Shown here piece after piece: positions 8,866 to 17,078 of a DNA stretch of 64,000 bases. The position numbers were made by a program, and so were the translations under genes. The stretch comes from Deinococcus ficus (lineage in GTDB: Bacteria; Deinococcota; Deinococci; Deinococcales; Deinococcaceae), in assembly GCF_003444775.1 (NCBI RefSeq), contig NZ_CP021082.1, positions 186,001-250,000 on the forward strand. Direction: 5' to 3'. The notes under the pieces were generated by a model that saw nothing but the letters and a program-made list of their open reading frames with translations, did no database searches and was not told the DNA's origin. Positions within the stretch are counted from its first letter, which is position 1. Each line of letters opens with the position of its first letter.

Positions 8866-9957
8866 ATGACCTACGATCCCGACCGCCACGCCACCCTCCT
8901 CGCGGACTACTGCGTCGCGGCGCAACCTGGAGACCGCGTGCTGGTCTCCGCCAGCACCCTCGCCCTTCCCCTGGTGGAGGCCCTGCACCGCACCCTGCTG
9001 CAGCGCGGTGCGCGGCCGGTCATCCGCCTGAGCTACCCCGGCCAGGTCGAGGACGTGCAGCGCTACGCCAGCGACGCCGTTCTCGACACCCTGCATCCCG
9101 GTGACGTGGACGACGCCCGGGCCTTCGACGCCTCCATCCGCATTCTCACGCCGACCCCCTCGGCCCCCGGTCTCGACCCGCAGCGCGCCGCCCGGTACCG
9201 CGCCGGCCAGGCGCCCATCAGCCCGAGCCGCCTGCACCCCCGCTGGAACCTCACCCTGTACCCCACGGAGGAGGGCGCCCGCGCCGCCGGCATGACCCTG
9301 GCCGAGTACGAGGACTTCGTGGCCAAAGCGATGTTCCTGGACGCCCCCAACCCGGTGGCGCGCTGGGGAGAGGTGCGCGCCTTCCAGGCCCGCCTGATCG
9401 ACCGGCTCAGCCGCGCCGACGAGGTCCGGCTCACCACCGCCGCAGGCACCGACCTGCGCCTGAGCGTGAAAGGCCGCTCCTGGAGCAACAGCGACGCCAA
9501 ACGCAACATGCCCTCCGGCGAGGTGTTCACCGCCCCCCTGGAAACGAGTGCGAACGGCACCGTCACCTTCGACGTGCCCACCCTGTACGAGGGTGTGCTC
9601 GTGCGCGGCGTCACCTTGACCTTCCGCGACGGAGAGGTGACCGACGCGACCGCGTCCGAAGGCCAGGATGTGCTGCACGCCGCACTCCAGACGGACCGCG
9701 GAGCACGGTTTCTCGGCGAACTGGGCATCGGCACGAACGCAGGTATCCAGCAGCCCAGCATGAACATCCTGTTCGACGAGAAGATCGGCGGCACCGTCCA
9801 CCTCGCCGTCGGACAGGCCTACCCGGAAAACGGCGGAACGAACACCAGCGCGCTGCACTGGGACATGATTCTCGACCTGCGGCAGGGCGGCCGGATGCAA
9901 CTCGACGGCGAGGACTTCCAGGTGGACGGCCAGTTCGTCGAGTCCGCCGTTCACTAA
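8866..9957 (+). CDS. Aminopeptidase, M29 family (AmpS/AmpT-like)
   Basis: Cytoplasmic two-metal exo-aminopeptidase that trims N-terminal residues from peptides. The 363-residue length is slightly under the usual ~410. Family blocks include '[22 protein letters not shown]' (metal-ligand Glu region), '[12 protein letters not shown]' and the C-terminal '[14 protein letters not shown]', equivalent to the HxD metal site. GGAG stands 6 nt before the ATG, 12 nt after the SDR stop. It closes the operon, and a second M29 gene lies at 39646-40881. Confidence 0.9.
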   Translation: MTYDPDRHATLLADYCVAAQPGDRVLVSASTLALPLVEALHRTLLQRGARPVIRLSYPGQVEDVQRYASDAVLDTLHPGDVDDARAFDASIRILTPTPSAPGLDPQRAARYRAGQAPISPSRLHPRWNLTLYPTEEGARAAGMTLAEYEDFVAKAMFLDAPNPVARWGEVRAFQARLIDRLSRADEVRLTTAAGTDLRLSVKGRSWSNSDAKRNMPSGEVFTAPLETSANGTVTFDVPTLYEGVLVRGVTLTFRDGEVTDATASEGQDVLHAALQTDRGARFLGELGIGTNAGIQQPSMNILFDEKIGGTVHLAVGQAYPENGGTNTSALHWDMILDLRQGGRMQLDGEDFQVDGQFVESAVH

Positions 9958-10060
9958 CAATGCTCAGCATCGCCGAGCGGGCACCGAGGTGATGCTCATT
10001 CATGTCCGAGACACATCGTCGAATCCAAAGCAGCATCTGCGGCGTGCCGGTGAGTGAATG

Positions 10061-10147
10061 GGAAAAAGCCGCACTGGGCGGCTTTGATAGGGGAAAATAT
10101 AGCGCGGTATGCACGCCCTGTCCAGGAGATGCAGCACAGTTCGGGCG
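10061..10147. repeat. Interspersed repeat, copy A (hairpin type)
   Basis: About 87 bp that recurs as a direct copy at 11294-11380. Both copies open with AAAAAGCCGC, a 5-nt loop and GCGGCTTT, then 'GATAGG', and later share 'CTGTCCAGGA' and 'CACAGTTC'. This copy lies between the M29 gene and the 3' end of the minus-strand iron-binding protein gene. Its hairpin could serve as a terminator for either. It looks like a small non-coding genomic repeat; the family was not identified. Confidence 0.75.
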
Positions 10148-10194
10148 GCAGGGCGTGAGCGAGGGGCGTCACTGCTCCGGGCCGCCGTTCTCCC

Positions 10195-11127
10195 TCAGCG
10201 GGGAACGGCGTTCAGCAGCTGCCGCTCGATCAGCTGCGCGGCGATCGGTCCACGAATCCTCCGGAACAGGTGATAGTCGAAGTAGTACACCTGGTTGGCT
10301 TTCGTGGCGCGCAGCCGGCTGGTCAGGGGGTTGGCATTCCAGTCCGTGCGGGCCCGCGCCGGCGTGCTCGTCCCGGCAGCCAGCACGATCACGGCGTCAG
10401 GGTCGAGGGCCACCAGGCCTTCGATGCTGATCACCTGATCCCGCTTGTCCCCGTCGATCACGTTCAGGCCCAGGTCGTTGAGCAGCCCGCCCGTCCAGTC
10501 GCTGCGGCCACTGATGGTGTACGTGTACTTCGCGTCGCCGCCCGCCGTCCACACGACCAGCACCTTCTTGTTCCGGAACGGTCCGGCCAGTTTCGCCCGG
10601 GTGTCCTGAACGCCCTTGTTGTAGGCCTTCAGGACGGTGTTGTACGCCTGCGTCCGGTCCAGGGCCTGCGCCAGCACGAGCATCGTCTTCTGCCACTCAT
10701 TCCGGTCAATGCCCTTGAACAGCAGGGTCGGTGCCAGGCGGCTGAGCTGCGGGTAGACGGGCGCCGCGTAGTCCTCGCCCACGATCAGGTCGGGCTTGAG
10801 GGCAGCCAGAATCTCCATGTTCGGATTGAAGCGGTCACCGACGTTGATGGGGCTGCCGGTGATGCGGCTGCCCAGGTACTTGATGTCACGAATGGGCGAC
10901 CCGAAAGCCGGCGTTTTCAGGAAAGTCGACGCTTCACCGTATCCGACCGGCTGAACGCCGAGGGACAGCAGCAGGTCCAGCGCGTGCGGCCCGAGCGCCA
11001 CGATCCGGACGGGTTTTTTAGGGAGGGTGGTGGACCCGGCCGTGTGGGTGACCGTCATGGGGTAGGTGACCGCCGAGGCCCCTCCGAGTGCGCAGACCAA
11101 CAGAACGGAACTCAACCGCTTCAGCAT
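10195..11127 (-). CDS. Iron-siderophore/cobalamin-type ABC transporter substrate-binding protein
   Basis: 310-residue periplasmic binding protein of the FepB/BtuF type (two lobes joined by a long helix). The start is set at the ATG at 11127, with AAGGAG 6 nt upstream and a signal peptide (MLKRLSSVLLVCALGGASA). The longer frame to 11160 has no such support. Conserved features are 'KKPVRIVALGPHALDLLLSLGVQPVGY', 'MEILAALKPDLIVG' and, near the C-terminus, 'ISIEGLVALDPDAVIVLA'. No permease or ATPase gene adjoins it, so it is an orphan that must work with a transporter encoded elsewhere. It is bracketed by two copies of a short repeat. Confidence 0.9.
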   Translation of the reverse strand: MLKRLSSVLLVCALGGASAVTYPMTVTHTAGSTTLPKKPVRIVALGPHALDLLLSLGVQPVGYGEASTFLKTPAFGSPIRDIKYLGSRITGSPINVGDRFNPNMEILAALKPDLIVGEDYAAPVYPQLSRLAPTLLFKGIDRNEWQKTMLVLAQALDRTQAYNTVLKAYNKGVQDTRAKLAGPFRNKKVLVVWTAGGDAKYTYTISGRSDWTGGLLNDLGLNVIDGDKRDQVISIEGLVALDPDAVIVLAAGTSTPARARTDWNANPLTSRLRATKANQVYYFDYHLFRRIRGPIAAQLIERQLLNAVPR

Positions 11128-11293
11128 AGGAACTCCTTGGGCTTCGAACGCGGCCTTCACGCCCGCCGTTCAGAGGCCTGCAGAGTCTGACAGATTCCGC
11201 CCAACCGGAACGGGCGATGCCTGACCGTGCTGTGCTCCGGCCGTTGCCGCCGGGCTCACACGTGCCATGGGCCGGGGGTACTGGCGCCTCAAA

Positions 11294-11380
11294 GGAAAAA
11301 GCCGCACGGAGCGGCTTTGATAGGAAACAAAAAAGCGCCGTATTCAGCGTCTGTCCAGGACATGCATCACAGTTCAGGGC
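11294..11380. repeat. Interspersed repeat, copy B
   Basis: Direct copy of the 10061-10147 repeat, upstream of the minus-strand iron-binding protein gene. The hairpin AAAAAGCCGC / GCGGCTTT is intact (loop ACGGA), and the right half keeps CTGTCCAGGA and CACAGTTC. The two copies are 1233 bp apart and enclose exactly one gene, which might reflect movement of a repeat-flanked unit or simply two insertions of a non-coding repeat. Confidence 0.75.
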
Positions 11381-12113
11381 GTCAACGTGCAGGGCCGTGA
11401 GTCACGGCAAATTCCGCACCGGGTACGGATGGTTCCGTTTCACGGTCGAGCGGACTGGCCATTCACTTTCCAGGATCCCTGAACAGATCCCGACGGTTAA
11501 GGGAGAATTGCGGGCGTTCAGGCGTGACCAGGTGCCCTGAATCTGGACTCGGAGGGCTGTCTATAAGGCAAATGGTCCAAATCCGCCGTATTGCTCCAGA
11601 AATTCGCCGTTCTGGACGGCAAATTTACGCCTCGCTCACAGGAGGGCCGTGAAGGGGCCTGCGACGCGTCCCGAGGGGTAATGGACCCTGGAAACGGAAA
11701 TCGTCAAGCCTATAGAAAGTTTGGGGAACAATCGACAAAATCCCTGTCAGACACAGCGTTCGGCCGGCGCAGACATGGACCGTTCTGTACCAGGCTGACC
11801 ACTGCGTCCGGTGCCATGTCATGAGCACGTGGGAAATGACAGCTGGAGCAGGTGCCGGAATGCAACAGCCATGAGGTGATTTCCATGAAGCAGGAGCGGT
11901 CACCGCCCATTATTTCTCGTTTCATCCCTAAGCAGCCTTAGGGCATAGATAGGCTAGACCTCTGATTTGACCAATGTCTCGTCCTTGCTTCCGATGAATC
12001 TCGGCCTGACTTTCACGCGGCATCCCAACCCGGTCCATGCCCAGGCCATCACGACCCCTCGGGTCGTTCACAGCAAACACCCTGACGATCCTGAGGTATG
12101 GCAAGCTTAAACG
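11381..12113. other. Intergenic stretch without a convincing gene
   Basis: No open frame here shows a signal peptide, family motif or ribosome-binding site. One clear structure is a hairpin at 11600-11626, an 11 bp near-perfect inverted repeat (AAATTCGCCGT / ACGGCAAATTT, one mismatch, loop TCTGG). The base composition falls at 11660-11930, as seen in decayed mobile DNA, but nothing could be recognised. Confidence 0.5.
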
Positions 12114-12752
12114 GTGCCGTCCGATGAGCCCTTCGTCGCGCAGACGCCAGAGCAGGCGCGACTGCTGCTCGACCTCGCCTATGCGCCTGCCCTGGCTGTG
12201 CTGATCGGCAAGGAAGCCAGCGCCAGCGAAATCGCCCAGGTGACCAACAACTCCGTGAAGCAGGTGCACCACCGGCTCACGCGCCTGGTAAGCGCCGGCC
12301 TGATCGAAGTTGTCGGCGAGCGCCCACGCGGTGGCCGACCGATCAAGCTGTACCGGGCGGTCAGCGAGACGTACCAGGTTCCGATGGCCCTGACCGCCGC
12401 CGCAACGGTCGAAGAATGGCTCGAGGGGATGCAGCGCCCTTTTCTGAGTGCGTTCCGCCGGGCCGTCGCGGACACGTACCGCTTCGACGAGGACAATGTC
12501 CTTCAGATAGTCCTGGACGACCACCAGCACCTCCACATGAGCCTGGCCACCCAGGGGAATCCGACCAGCCACCGCCGGGGCTACGGCATGGTCCGCAACG
12601 CCACCTTGAAACCGGCGGCCATTCAGGAACTCAAGCGGCGACTCAATGACCTCAACGACTGGGTCACGGCACAGGAAGAGGGGGGCCACCCGGAGGCGAC
12701 CCCCTGCATCCTGGCGCTGCTGTTCACGCCGGGACAGGTTGAGGAAAGTTGA
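12114..12752 (+). CDS. Winged-helix (ArsR-like) transcriptional regulator
   Basis: 212-residue protein with a GTG start. Residues 14-80 form a helix-turn-helix with wing: 'LAVLIGKEASASEIAQVTNNSVKQVHHRLTRLVSAGLIEVVG', followed by the basic wing 'RPRGGRPIKLYRAV'. The remaining ~130 residues are a predicted effector or dimer region with no known motif. A good Shine-Dalgarno is absent (GAGG is 17 nt upstream), so the start may be leaderless. The gene converges with, and overlaps by 29 bp, the MFS exporter gene. A repressor of that exporter is the natural guess. Confidence 0.8.
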   Translation: MPSDEPFVAQTPEQARLLLDLAYAPALAVLIGKEASASEIAQVTNNSVKQVHHRLTRLVSAGLIEVVGERPRGGRPIKLYRAVSETYQVPMALTAAATVEEWLEGMQRPFLSAFRRAVADTYRFDEDNVLQIVLDDHQHLHMSLATQGNPTSHRRGYGMVRNATLKPAAIQELKRRLNDLNDWVTAQEEGGHPEATPCILALLFTPGQVEES

Positions 12753-13959
12753 CCGATTCGCGTCGCAAGATGAGTTGCCAGGCCAGCGCGCCCGACAAAC
12801 CCACGATGCCCGCGACACCAAAGATCACCCCGGCGGTCAACCGGTCAGCAATGGGCGCGAGGAGCAGCAGGATCAGCGGCATCCCCGCCATGCCCACCAT
12901 ACTCAGCAGACTCCCGACCCGCCCGTAATACTCGGGCGCCACCCATTTCTGGAACAGCACACTGATGCCCACGTTCGTCAGTGCGTTCACCAGACCCAGG
13001 AGGGACGCCAGCACATACATCTGGGGCGCTGATTGTGAAAGTGCCAGGCCCAGCATCACCAGGCCCATCCCTGCCATCCCGACCACCGAGGCCCGCTCGG
13101 GGCTCACCTTCTGACCCAGGCCGGCCAGCAGGAAGCTGCCCGAAGCCAGGCCAGCCAGCACCAGACCAAAGAACAGCCCGAACCCCTGCGGCCCAGCGCC
13201 CAGCGCTTCCATCCGGACCGGAATCAGCAGCTGCACCGGAGCAAAAGCAGCATTCAGCAACAGGGCCAGCACAGGCAGGCTGATCAACAGTGGGCGGCCG
13301 CGAACGTACTTCAACCCTCCCTGGAAGGTCGTCCAGAACCGCTCACCCTGATTCGGCCGTGTGTGGGTGGGGAGGCGTACCAGCAGCAGGAGCAGTGCAA
13401 AGACCAAGAAGGACAGGCCGTCCAAAAGCATGGCCGGGCCCTTGCCGATGCTGGCCACCAGGGCACCACCACCCACCGTCCCCACCATCTGCATCGTCTG
13501 CGAGGCCCCTTGCATCAGACCACTCGCCCGCTGCAACTGCTCGGCGGGGACCAGGCGGGGCGTGACGCCCTGACTGGCCGGTCCGTAGAACGCGCCAATG
13601 AGTCCCGTCAGGAACGACGCGCTGTAAATGACCCACAACGGCATGTCCCCGTGCAGGGCCGCGAATCCCACGCCCAGTTGCAGCGCGGCGCGCAGGAGGT
13701 TGCCTGCGATCAATGGCAGCTTCAGTGGCAGACGGTCGACCAGGGTGCCGAAGAGCGGCGAGAGCAGCGCCGGTATCAGCGCCAGGGCGAGATTGACGCC
13801 CATCGCCCCCGCACTCCCAGTCTGATGCAGCACCAGAAAACTGGTGGCGATACTGGCCAGCGCGGTGCCCAGGGAACTTTGCGCCGTTCCCAGCCACCAG
13901 ATCACGAAGTGGCGATTCCAGAGGGTGGCCGGTGCGTCAACTGTAGGTGGTGTGGTCAT
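12724..13959 (-). CDS. MFS transporter (EntS/macrolide-efflux type)
   Basis: 411-residue, 12-segment major facilitator. The start is the ATG at 13959 preceded by AGAAGGTGGAG; the upstream in-frame extension to 14034 is not hydrophobic. It has 'WNRHFVIWWLGTAQSSLGTALASIATSFLVLH' in TM1, the loop 2-3 motif 'SPLFGTLVDRLPLK' (motif A-like G-x-LVDR), and 'FYGPASQGVTPRLVPAEQLQRASGL', characteristic of the enterobactin/macrolide exporter branch. The likely role is drug or siderophore export. The 3' end overlaps the regulator gene on the other strand (12724-12752). Confidence 0.9.
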   Translation of the reverse strand: MTTPPTVDAPATLWNRHFVIWWLGTAQSSLGTALASIATSFLVLHQTGSAGAMGVNLALALIPALLSPLFGTLVDRLPLKLPLIAGNLLRAALQLGVGFAALHGDMPLWVIYSASFLTGLIGAFYGPASQGVTPRLVPAEQLQRASGLMQGASQTMQMVGTVGGGALVASIGKGPAMLLDGLSFLVFALLLLLVRLPTHTRPNQGERFWTTFQGGLKYVRGRPLLISLPVLALLLNAAFAPVQLLIPVRMEALGAGPQGFGLFFGLVLAGLASGSFLLAGLGQKVSPERASVVGMAGMGLVMLGLALSQSAPQMYVLASLLGLVNALTNVGISVLFQKWVAPEYYGRVGSLLSMVGMAGMPLILLLLAPIADRLTAGVIFGVAGIVGLSGALAWQLILRRESVNFPQPVPA

Positions 13960-14519
13960 GCTCCACCTTCTCCCCACGGCTACTCCACGCAACAGAGGGT
14001 GCTGTGGACAAGCGATGCTTCTCCTCAAACCCAATTGACGCTGTGGACCCTCAGTGACTTACCGACGAAGCCTCATCTCTGTCCCAGCAATCCGAAAAGT
14101 AGAACGGCAACTCACTCAACGCCTCCGCTCCGTGTAGGGTTGCGTTCCTCAATGGCCTGATCAAACTGAACCCATTCCCTTCATCTGGCACCGCGCGCCA
14201 TAACCCAAGCCTGCCGAACCACTGACCTGATCCACGGTACTGTCAGCTGCTTCGGCGAGGGCTCTTCACGAACACAAGCCGATCTATAAGGAGGGTCTAC
14301 GGACTTCAATGGCCGCAGGTAGGTGTTTCCTCGTGCGAGACTGAGTGAATCCCCCTTCCGCCTGGGTTGTCTCAGGCAACCTGGACTTCCCCGTCCACTG
14401 GCCCAACCTTCACGAGATGCAGAAGGGTGCTCGGCGCTCCCCGCTCCGATGTTACGGGAACCCCATCCGCCCCGCGTCCCAGCCTCGCCGGCCTCCTCGG
14501 GCTGAGGTCGCGTGGACGA
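13960..14519. other. Intergenic stretch, nothing recognised
   Basis: About 560 bp upstream of the MFS gene and downstream of the coiled-coil protein gene. Apart from the exporter's ribosome-binding site near 13960-13975 I see no gene, strong hairpin or repeat. A Shine-Dalgarno-like AAGGAGGG near 14288 is followed only by a very short frame. Confidence 0.4.
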
Positions 14520-15017
14520 TCAGCGTTCCAGTGCCGTTTCCGCCAGGATGTTCACGCCCTTGCTCAGGTGATCCAACACCGCCGTCGCCTCCGCGAGCTT
14601 CTCTCCCAGCGCGGCGATCACCTTCGTCTGCTCCGCCAACGCCCGGCCCTGCTCCTCCACCAGCTCGGTCAGGCTCTGGACCTCCGCCCGGACCTCCCGA
14701 GTCAGTTCCACCAGACCCGCGCCGGGGGTGCCGGTCAGGTCCACCTCGACGAAGTAGTTCACCATCGCTGCCGCCACGTCACCCGGTCCCGTGACCGTCC
14801 GCGGGTCATGCAGGGTCTGATACAGCGCCCAGTCGTCCGCAGTGAACATCAGGGACCGACCCTTTCCGCTGTGGGCGAGTCGACGGCCGCGCAGGCGGAA
14901 CAGGGTGTCACTGTACGTGAGGGCGTACCGCCGGGCGGTGCGAGGCGCGAGGTCATACTTGGCGGCGATCAGCGTCCAACCTACTTCCAGGCGACTTGTC
15001 GAGAACGGTGTCTGCAC
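14520..15017 (-). CDS. Putative DNA-binding protein with C-terminal coiled coil
   Basis: 165-residue protein of unknown family. Residues 5-45 contain a MerR-like helix-turn-helix ('GWTLIAAKYDLAPRTARRYALTYSDTLF'), then 'TADDWALYQTL'. From about residue 95 onward it is a long amphipathic helix with heptads ('LVELTREVRAEVQSLTEL', 'LAEQTKVIAALGEKLAEA'), so it should oligomerise. The layout recalls plasmid-type MerR/KfrA-like proteins, but no firm match is claimed. The GTG start (15017) was chosen because a TATACT -10 box ends 6 nt upstream, the leaderless arrangement. Confidence 0.65.
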   Translation of the reverse strand: MQTPFSTSRLEVGWTLIAAKYDLAPRTARRYALTYSDTLFRLRGRRLAHSGKGRSLMFTADDWALYQTLHDPRTVTGPGDVAAAMVNYFVEVDLTGTPGAGLVELTREVRAEVQSLTELVEEQGRALAEQTKVIAALGEKLAEATAVLDHLSKGVNILAETALER

Positions 15018-15023
15018 GCCCGG

Positions 15024-15029
15024 AGTATA
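15024..15029 (-). promoter_or_regulatory. -10 box of a leaderless promoter
   Basis: TATACT on the minus strand, ending 6 nt before the GTG at 15017. No convincing -35 is present 17 nt further out. Confidence 0.55.
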
Positions 15030-15842
15030 GGAGGGTGGGCTGAACTCCCCGGTGGCGATGAGGCAAAACCTCCCCGCACCCATCACGCCGACCGGTCGCC
15101 AGGACTAAGGAGCGACCGCCCAACGCCACAGGCCAGGCGGGCCCGGTCCATTGAGTGCACCTCGCCGCCTTCCCGTCAACGGCCGGCGCTGTCTGCGGAA
15201 GGCCAGCCGTGAAGCGGCAGCGGAGGGACATCAGGGGCGGGCCTGCCCTGTGCCGCACTCTCCCTCTGCGGGGCTCCGAAGCCGCGGACGGACCACGCGT
15301 CGCCCCCGAGGCTCGCACCTCCAGGCTCGACGGTGAACCGGTACGCGTGACCGGAGACTGCGGGCGAAGCCCCCTCCGACCTTCGATCTCAGTTCTCCAG
15401 ATCCCTCACTCTTGACGCCGCCGTTCAGTCCCCTCCCACTGACCGACGTGCACTCCAGATGCCTGAGCATCTGACACCCCGAGCCGTTGACCGGACCGGT
15501 CAGAGGGCCGCACGGGATGAAGCGCCCTGCACAGGGGCCGCACCCCCAGGCTCACTGCTTGTCCCCGACCCTTCCTGAAGGCGGCCGGCCCCCACCACCC
15601 GTCCAGGCAGAGGAGTGTCCGCGCCTGAATCCTCAGCGCCGCCTTTCGGCTGCCCCGGCTCCCACCCGTGATCAGGATCGGCGGGCCACAGCCGGCCAGG
15701 CATCACGGCTTCTTCGTCCCTCGATGCCCTGCTCAGTCCGAGCGGGGGACGTCCGCCCAAGGCGTCATGACCACGCCCGCACTTCCCTCGCCACAGGCAG
15801 AAGCCGGTCCCGTGCAACATTCGGGTGGGGTCAGGTTGGGCT
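15030..15842. other. Gene-poor stretch next to the first IS3-type element
   Basis: More than 800 bp of high-GC DNA with only overlapping, compositionally open frames on both strands (Pro/Arg-rich products). No ribosome-binding sites, family motifs or terminator hairpins were found. It ends at the left inverted repeat of the insertion sequence. Confidence 0.4.
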
Positions 15843-15866
15843 TGCCCCGACACTGCGTAGCTGAAG

Positions 15867-16730
15867 TTAAGCGGCTGTAGCTTGCCGTTCGAACTCGTGG
15901 GGCGTCAAGTAGCCCAGGGTGGAATGGCGACGCTGGCGGTTGTAGAAGACCTCGATGAATTCGAACACCGCCTGTCGGGCCACCTCTCGAGTCTCAAAGA
16001 TGTTCTCGTCCATCAGCTCCCGTTTCAGGGAGCTGAAGAAGCTTTCCACCACGGCATTGTCCCAGCAATCCCCCTTGCGGCTCATACTGCCTCTGGCCCG
16101 CATGCGGGCCAGTTCTGCCTGAAAGAGCCCACTCGCGTATTGACTGCCCCGGTCACTGTGATGCATCAGACCGGGAGATGGAAGACGGCGCCGGGCAGCC
16201 ATCTGAAGGGCAGCCAGCGGCAAGGTGGCCGGCATCTGCGTGTCCATGGCGTAGCCCACCACCGCCCGCGAATGCAGGTCCAGGGTGACGGCCAGGTACA
16301 GCCAGCCTTCCCGGGTGGGCAGGAACGTCAGGTCTGACGCCCACACCTGATTCGGCTGCTGCACCTCAAACTGGCGTGCCAGCAGATTCGGGCAGACCGG
16401 CATGGTGTGACTGCTGTGCGTGGTTTGCACCCAACGGCGCTTTCCTTTGGCCCGCAGACCACCCAGGCGCATCAGGCGCGCGACCCGCTTCCGGGAGACC
16501 CGGAGACCTTCAGCTCGCAGTTCTGCGTGAACGCGTGGTGCCCCGTAACGTCCTTTGCTGCGTTGGTGAGTGTCTCGGATGCGCTGCTGGAGCAGCGCAT
16601 CCTGCTGCGTGCGCTTGGAAATCGGCCTTCTCCGCCAACTGTGGTACCCGCTCACCGATACCTCCAGGACCCGGCACATCACGTCCAGGCGGTACTGCTC
16701 GCGGTGGTCTCGGATGAACTGGTACCTCAT
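15867..16730 (-). CDS. IS3-family transposase OrfB (DDE catalytic subunit)
   Basis: 287-residue integrase-core protein. An N-terminal HTH_21 region ('YGAPRVHAELRAEGLRVSRKRVARLMR') precedes the rve domain with the triad in 'VWASDLTFLP' (D), 'LMHHSDRGSQYAS' (D) and 'NAVVESFFSSLKREL' (E). The C-terminal 'YNRQRRHSTLGYLTPHEFE' is diagnostic. The gene overlaps orfA by 4 nt (16727-16730). It appears intact. Confidence 0.95.
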   Translation of the reverse strand: MRYQFIRDHREQYRLDVMCRVLEVSVSGYHSWRRRPISKRTQQDALLQQRIRDTHQRSKGRYGAPRVHAELRAEGLRVSRKRVARLMRLGGLRAKGKRRWVQTTHSSHTMPVCPNLLARQFEVQQPNQVWASDLTFLPTREGWLYLAVTLDLHSRAVVGYAMDTQMPATLPLAALQMAARRRLPSPGLMHHSDRGSQYASGLFQAELARMRARGSMSRKGDCWDNAVVESFFSSLKRELMDENIFETREVARQAVFEFIEVFYNRQRRHSTLGYLTPHEFERQATAA

Positions 16731-17026
16731 CGTGTGATTTCTTTGGCAAAGAAGGCCGCTGCTTTTTTCAGGATTTCACGCTCCTGACGCAGAATCTCGT
16801 TCTCTTTGCGGAGTCGCTGAATCTCCTGTTGCTCCGGGGTCAACACCTGCTTCCCTTGACCGGGGAAGGCGGATTCCCCCCTCTGCTGCTCGGCATTCAT
16901 CCATTTCCGCAGCAAAGAGGCGTTGATGCCCAGGTCGCGGGCGGTGCCCGCGAGGTTGCCGCTGGTTCGGGCGAGTTGTACAGCATCTCGCTTGAACTCG
17001 GCGGTATGGATTCTTCGGTTCGTCAT
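16727..17026 (-). CDS. IS3-family transposase OrfA
   Basis: 99-residue DNA-binding subunit. An HTH_8-like helix-turn-helix ('EFKRDAVQLARTSGNLAGTARDLGINASLLRKW') is followed by a leucine-zipper helix ('EQQEIQRLRKENEILRQE', then 'REILKKAAAFF'). A run of six A residues (minus strand, complement of 16763-16768) lies near the 3' end, a plausible slippage site for an OrfAB fusion. The gene stop and the OrfB ATG also overlap. AGGAG lies upstream. Confidence 0.93.
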   Translation of the reverse strand: MTNRRIHTAEFKRDAVQLARTSGNLAGTARDLGINASLLRKWMNAEQQRGESAFPGQGKQVLTPEQQEIQRLRKENEILRQEREILKKAAAFFAKEITR

Positions 17027-17078
17027 GATGGCGCCTCCTATGTTCGAGGCTTATCTCCATCTACGCCATATCGGGTCA

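Larger units (their letters stand above)
15843..17078 (-). mobile_element. IS3-family insertion sequence (~1.24 kb)
   Basis: Bounded by imperfect 20 bp inverted repeats: TGCCCCGACACTGCGTAGCT at 15843-15862 and, on the minus strand, TGACCCGATATGGCGTAGAT at 17059-17078 (15 of 20 match). The ends follow the IS3 5'-TG...CA-3' rule. It contains the orfA/orfB pair transcribed leftward. No target-site duplication is visible in the few flanking bases, so the copy may be old or the ends slightly mis-set. Confidence 0.8.

Noticed and set aside
7144..9960. 938-codon open frame on the minus strand
   Set aside because: It runs antisense to the RraA, SDR and M29 genes, whose motifs are clear. Long antisense frames are a GC-rich artefact. 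The same holds for 31656-34916, 35942-39151, 54506-57346 and 26923-28797 beyond the cupin.
11710..11925. 72-codon Cys-containing minus-strand frame
   Set aside because: CSSC-like text suggested a zinc protein, but there is no start signal, no family, and it overlaps other equally open frames.
16763..16768. Canonical IS3 programmed -1 frameshift
   Set aside because: A six-A run followed by G is there, but its position relative to the reading frame is not the standard A_AAA_AAG; the 4-nt overlap may be enough for OrfB expression. Left as a possibility only.
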